Below the pieces are notes generated by a model, which did no database searches, was not told the DNA's origin, and worked only from the letters and a program-made list of their open reading frames with translations. From NCBI GenBank assembly GCA_017428085.1, contig JAFRRP010000067.1, forward strand, positions 1 through 44,338: a DNA stretch of 44,338 bases. Direction: 5' to 3'. Shown here piece after piece: positions 41,712 to 44,338 of this stretch. Each line of letters opens with the position of its first letter. The first letter of the stretch is position 1. The position numbers were made by a program, and so were the translations under genes. Origin of the DNA: Clostridia bacterium. Its GTDB lineage: Bacteria; Bacillota; Clostridia; Oscillospirales; Acutalibacteraceae.

Positions 41712-43504
41712 AGAGACTATATAATATTTTATTATCCATGGAACCGGGCAACGCGACGTATTCGGAAATGTACAACGGCAGATTAATCTTCCCGCCTTTC
41801 GACGCGTCGTCCACCGATTACGATCCGCGTTATTTCGCCGGCGACCTGGGCTTTTACATCACCGGGACGAACAAGCTGGCGAAGGACAAGCCCACTGTGA
41901 CGATGAGTATCCCGATCGCCCGGCTGGGGCTGGACAAGGTCCCGGCGCAGGCCGCCGCCGCGGCGGATCACTGCCTGCGGGCGCTGGCGCCGTATATCGA
42001 CGAACTGAACGCCGAGCTTTACAACCGCAGCCGCCCTGACAATGAAAACGGCAAATACGAGCTGTGCCGCCCGGGCGGGGAGATCCTCGCGCGCAACACC
42101 GCTTTCTTCGATCTCTGCCCGCAGCGGGATTATGAATACTCGGGAGGCCAGCGCGCCAGATACATCGACGACGGCGTCGCCCGCCCGCCTTTGGAATGCC
42201 TTTGCATCCGGATGCAGGTGCAGTTGCCGAAAAAAAAGCACAAAAAGGCGGCAAAGATGCTTTGCCACAATCTGCCGGGAGCCGTCAACCGGTTCCTCGC
42301 GGAATTCGACCGGGAGGCGCTGGAACGCACGCTGACGCTGGCCGAACAGCAGCGCGCGATCCGGGCGTTCCTGCGGGAAAGCGACTACTGCGCCTTCATC
42401 GCCAACGGCAGCATCCTGCCCCGGTCCAGAGGGACCGACGCGCCGATGGAGGGCGCGGTCCCCTTCCGGTCGACGCCCGAAGACGAGATAGAAATCTGCG
42501 GCGTCCGGGGAATGGGCATCAAGCGCGGCGTGACAGTCGTCACCGGCGGCGGCTATTCGGGCAAATCCACGCTGCTGGACGCGATCGCCGCGGGGATCTA
42601 CGATCACGCCCCCGGCGACGGGCGGGAGCTGTGCCTCACCGACCAAAGCGCCGTTTCCATCGCCGCGGAGGACGGTCGCAGCGTGAAGCACGTCAACATT
42701 TCGCCGTTCATCAAATGGCTGCCCGGCGGCGACACCGCCGACTTTTCCACCGAGCACGCCTCCGGCTCCACCTCCCAGGCGGCAAACATCATGGAGGCGG
42801 TGGACAGCGGCGCGAAGCTGCTGCTGATCGACGAGGACAGAAGCGCCACCAACTTTATGATCCGCGACCGGATGATGAAGGCGCTGATCGAAAAGGAACC
42901 GATCACGCCCTTCACCGACCGCGTGAACGAGCTGCATCAAACGCGCGGCGTTTCCACCATTCTGGTGATCGGCGGCAGCGGGGAGTATCTTTCGGTTGCC
43001 GACCGGATCTATATGATGGAGGATTATCTGATCCATCACGTGACGGAAAAGGCAAAACGTATCTGTGATTCCCGCAGCGTCACGAACGACCTGCCCGGCC
43101 CCGCGGACTGGCGGCAAAGTCGGACGCTGCATGCCGACCGCTTTTCCTCCTATCCGGAGGGCTGCGGCTCGGAACGGCTGGAGGTGTCCGATCTGGGGTA
43201 TATCCTCATCGGCGACGAGCAGATCGACGTGCGCGGGCTGCACGATATCGTCTCCGGCAGGCAGCTGGATACGCTGGGGTTCATGCTGCGTTATTTAGAG
43301 GTATCCAACAACGATGATATCATCGACGTTGAAAACAGGATCGACGAGCTGTATGCGCGCATCGACGAGGAAGGGATCGATTTTATATACTCTTCCTACT
43401 TTACGACCTGCGAGAGGTTCCTCGACCTGCCCCGCAAGCTGGAATTGACGGCGCTGATCAACCGCATGAGAAAAATCGATATGAGAAAGGAATTAATTGA
43501 ATGA
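41702..43504 (+). CDS. ABC-class predicted ATPase (COG3044/PF09818 type)
   Basis: 600 residues of the bacterial 'predicted ATPase of the ABC class' family. Seen are Walker A TGGGYSGKSTLLDAI (about residue 285), a signature-like STEHASGSTSQAANIMEAVD, Walker B KLLLIDEDRSATNFMIRD, and the switch region STILVIGGSGEYLSVADRI, with a conserved N-terminal domain (YNILLSMEPGNATYSEMYNG). It has no membrane segments, so it is a soluble ATPase, perhaps acting on RNA or ribosomes like its trypanosomal relative MRB1590; the bacterial function is unknown. It is under the attenuator at 41435-41588 and overlaps the GNAT gene by ATGA. Confidence 0.87.
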   Translation: MPLKRLYNILLSMEPGNATYSEMYNGRLIFPPFDASSTDYDPRYFAGDLGFYITGTNKLAKDKPTVTMSIPIARLGLDKVPAQAAAAADHCLRALAPYIDELNAELYNRSRPDNENGKYELCRPGGEILARNTAFFDLCPQRDYEYSGGQRARYIDDGVARPPLECLCIRMQVQLPKKKHKKAAKMLCHNLPGAVNRFLAEFDREALERTLTLAEQQRAIRAFLRESDYCAFIANGSILPRSRGTDAPMEGAVPFRSTPEDEIEICGVRGMGIKRGVTVVTGGGYSGKSTLLDAIAAGIYDHAPGDGRELCLTDQSAVSIAAEDGRSVKHVNISPFIKWLPGGDTADFSTEHASGSTSQAANIMEAVDSGAKLLLIDEDRSATNFMIRDRMMKALIEKEPITPFTDRVNELHQTRGVSTILVIGGSGEYLSVADRIYMMEDYLIHHVTEKAKRICDSRSVTNDLPGPADWRQSRTLHADRFSSYPEGCGSERLEVSDLGYILIGDEQIDVRGLHDIVSGRQLDTLGFMLRYLEVSNNDDIIDVENRIDELYARIDEEGIDFIYSSYFTTCERFLDLPRKLELTALINRMRKIDMRKELIE

Positions 43505-43944
43505 CAGAACTCAGAAAAATCACAGAGGATAACTTTATCGACGCGTTCAACCTGAAACTGGCGCCGGGGCAGGAGGCATTCGTCTCTCACCCGATCCGCA
43601 GTCTGGCGCAGGCGTACGTTTACCGGGACCAGTGCCAGCCGTTCGGGATCTTCGCGGAGGGGAAAATGGTCGGTTATGTCATGGTGATCTACGATTACGA
43701 CGTGCCGGAATACGATATCTGGCACATGATGATCGACGAAACGATGCAGGGACGCGGCTACGGCGTCGACGCGATGGACAAAGTAATAACGTACATCAAG
43801 ACAAAGCCGTTTGGCGATTCCGGCAGGATCGCGCTGACCTGCAACAAACACAATTCCGTTGCCGGAAAGCTGTATGAAAGAAAGGGCTTTACCGCGACCG
43901 GCGTTGAGGATGAAGACGAGGTCGAGCTTGTTTTGACGGTCTGA
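43501..43944 (+). CDS. GNAT-family acetyltransferase, PaiA/BltD-like
   Basis: 147 residues. LRKITEDNFIDAFNLKLAPG with FVSHPIRSLAQAYVY, the acetyl-CoA loop MIDETMQGRGYGVDAMD and the C-terminal SVAGKLYERKGFTATG fit the spermine/spermidine-type GNATs. It may acetylate a polyamine or an antibiotic-like amine. The ATGA overlap with the ATPase shows a two-gene operon sharing the attenuator. Confidence 0.88.
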   Translation: MTELRKITEDNFIDAFNLKLAPGQEAFVSHPIRSLAQAYVYRDQCQPFGIFAEGKMVGYVMVIYDYDVPEYDIWHMMIDETMQGRGYGVDAMDKVITYIKTKPFGDSGRIALTCNKHNSVAGKLYERKGFTATGVEDEDEVELVLTV

Positions 43945-43952
43945 CGTAATAA

Positions 43953-44000
43953 AAAAAGAGAAGGCCTTTCCGATGGTTCCGTCCAAAGGAAAGGCCTTTT
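43953..44000. terminator. Bidirectional terminator after the GNAT gene
   Basis: An 11-bp perfect stem (AAGGCCTTTCC, 43961-43971, with 43988-43998) has TTTT after it, and A-runs before it give T-runs on the minus strand. Confidence 0.85.
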
Positions 44001-44014
44001 CATATCGTTTCCCG

Positions 44015-44048
44015 AAAAAAGAAAAAAAACCGCGAATCAAGCGGTTTT
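44015..44048 (-). terminator. Terminator downstream of the rRNA operon
   Basis: Minus strand AAAACCGC, 7-base loop, GCGGTTTT, then TTTTCTTTTTT. It lies about 60 bases after the 23S 3' end. Confidence 0.85.
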
Positions 44049-44110
44049 CTCTTTCAGATGACGATGCACCCTCAAAACTGAACAATGCAGCAGAAGAAAC
44101 CAAGTAAAGA

Positions 44111-44338
44111 GGTCAAGCCCTCGACCTATTAGTACTGCTAAGCTGAACACATCGCTGTGCTTACACTGGCAGCCTATCAACCTCGTAGTCTACAAGGGGT
44201 CTTACTGACTTATGTCATGGGATATCTAATCTTGGAGACGGCTTCACGCTTAGATGCTTTCAGCGTTTATCCGATCCGCACTTAGCTACTCGGCCGTGCC
44301 ATTGGCATGACAACCGATGCACCAGAGGTGCGTCCATC
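44111..44338 (-). rRNA. 23S ribosomal RNA, 3' end (partial)
   Basis: The plus strand reads GGTCAAGCCCTCGACCTATT at the 3' terminus, then the complement of the conserved 23S end (the GTACTAATAGGTCGAGG region, and the sarcin-proximal segments further in). The gene continues beyond the window. The 60-base spacer to the terminator includes CCTCAAAACTGAACAA, usual for such spacers; no 5S gene lies in it. Confidence 0.96.

Noticed and set aside
44000..44110. Possible 5S rRNA after 23S
   Set aside because: The interval is too short, holds a terminator and spacer DNA, and has no 5S-like sequence.

Overview
The window is GC-rich chromosomal DNA, apart from an AT-rich patch near 35.1-36.6 kb. It looks like an anaerobic Clostridia member of the Oscillospiraceae/Ruminococcaceae type. 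The grounds are Firmicutes-type operons (rpmH-rnpA-yidD-yidC-jag, rimP-nusA-ylxR-ylxQ-infB-rbfA, ftsE-ftsX-M23-S41), an HPr with the regulatory serine, a dockerin-bearing secreted protein, DUF4830 and DUF378 proteins, and consensus sigma-A promoters. Genus cannot be fixed from the sequence alone.

Layout. 0-8 kb: the 3' end of metK, a small DUF378 membrane protein, a metallophosphoesterase-ComEA pair, the minus-strand division operon ftsE-ftsX-M23 hydrolase-S41 protein, and a PucR/CdaR regulator. 8-13 kb: minus-strand operon rsmD-coaD-coiled-coil protein-DUF4830-rsuA, preceded by uvrC. 13-17.9 kb: ptsH, then a Gfo/Idh oxidoreductase overlapping rimM-trmD, a GNAT and a second Gfo/Idh oxidoreductase. 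17.9-21 kb: rpmH-rnpA-yidD-yidC-jag. 21-25 kb: a dockerin/transglutaminase secreted protein, a 31-residue membrane peptide and a phosphosugar mutase. 25-34.3 kb: the long translation operon rimP-nusA-ylxR-ylxQ-infB-rbfA-nrnA-truB-ribF, then prfB. 34.3-36.7 kb: tRNA-Thr followed by an accessory pocket (hairpin array, four-helix-bundle gene, 318-bp repeat element, zinc-ribbon gene, palindromic AT-rich element, possible small RNA). 36.7-41.3 kb: hydrolase/DtxR pair, putP, TetR regulator, purC. 41.3-44 kb: an attenuator-controlled ABC-class ATPase-GNAT operon. 44.1 kb to the end: the 3' end of a minus-strand 23S rRNA.

Three items stand out. (1) The leader at 41358-41711 has a perfect promoter, a 16-codon peptide, two terminators, and two alternative pairings (one reaching back into the peptide ORF) that would disarm both terminators. 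It precedes an ABC-class ATPase of unknown bacterial role and a GNAT, which suggests a translation-responsive operon. (2) Next to tRNA-Thr, about nine small hairpins separated by a GTATGTAATC-type spacer, inverted in the second half, run directly into a gene of the 23S-rRNA-intervening-sequence/Avd-like four-helix-bundle family; this is a candidate undescribed mobile or RNA-based unit. (3) The S41 protein of the division operon has lost serine, lysine and glutamine at all three catalytic positions, so it is probably a pseudoprotease. Several small palindromic repeat families are scattered between genes, and one supplies the last codons and stop of ribF.
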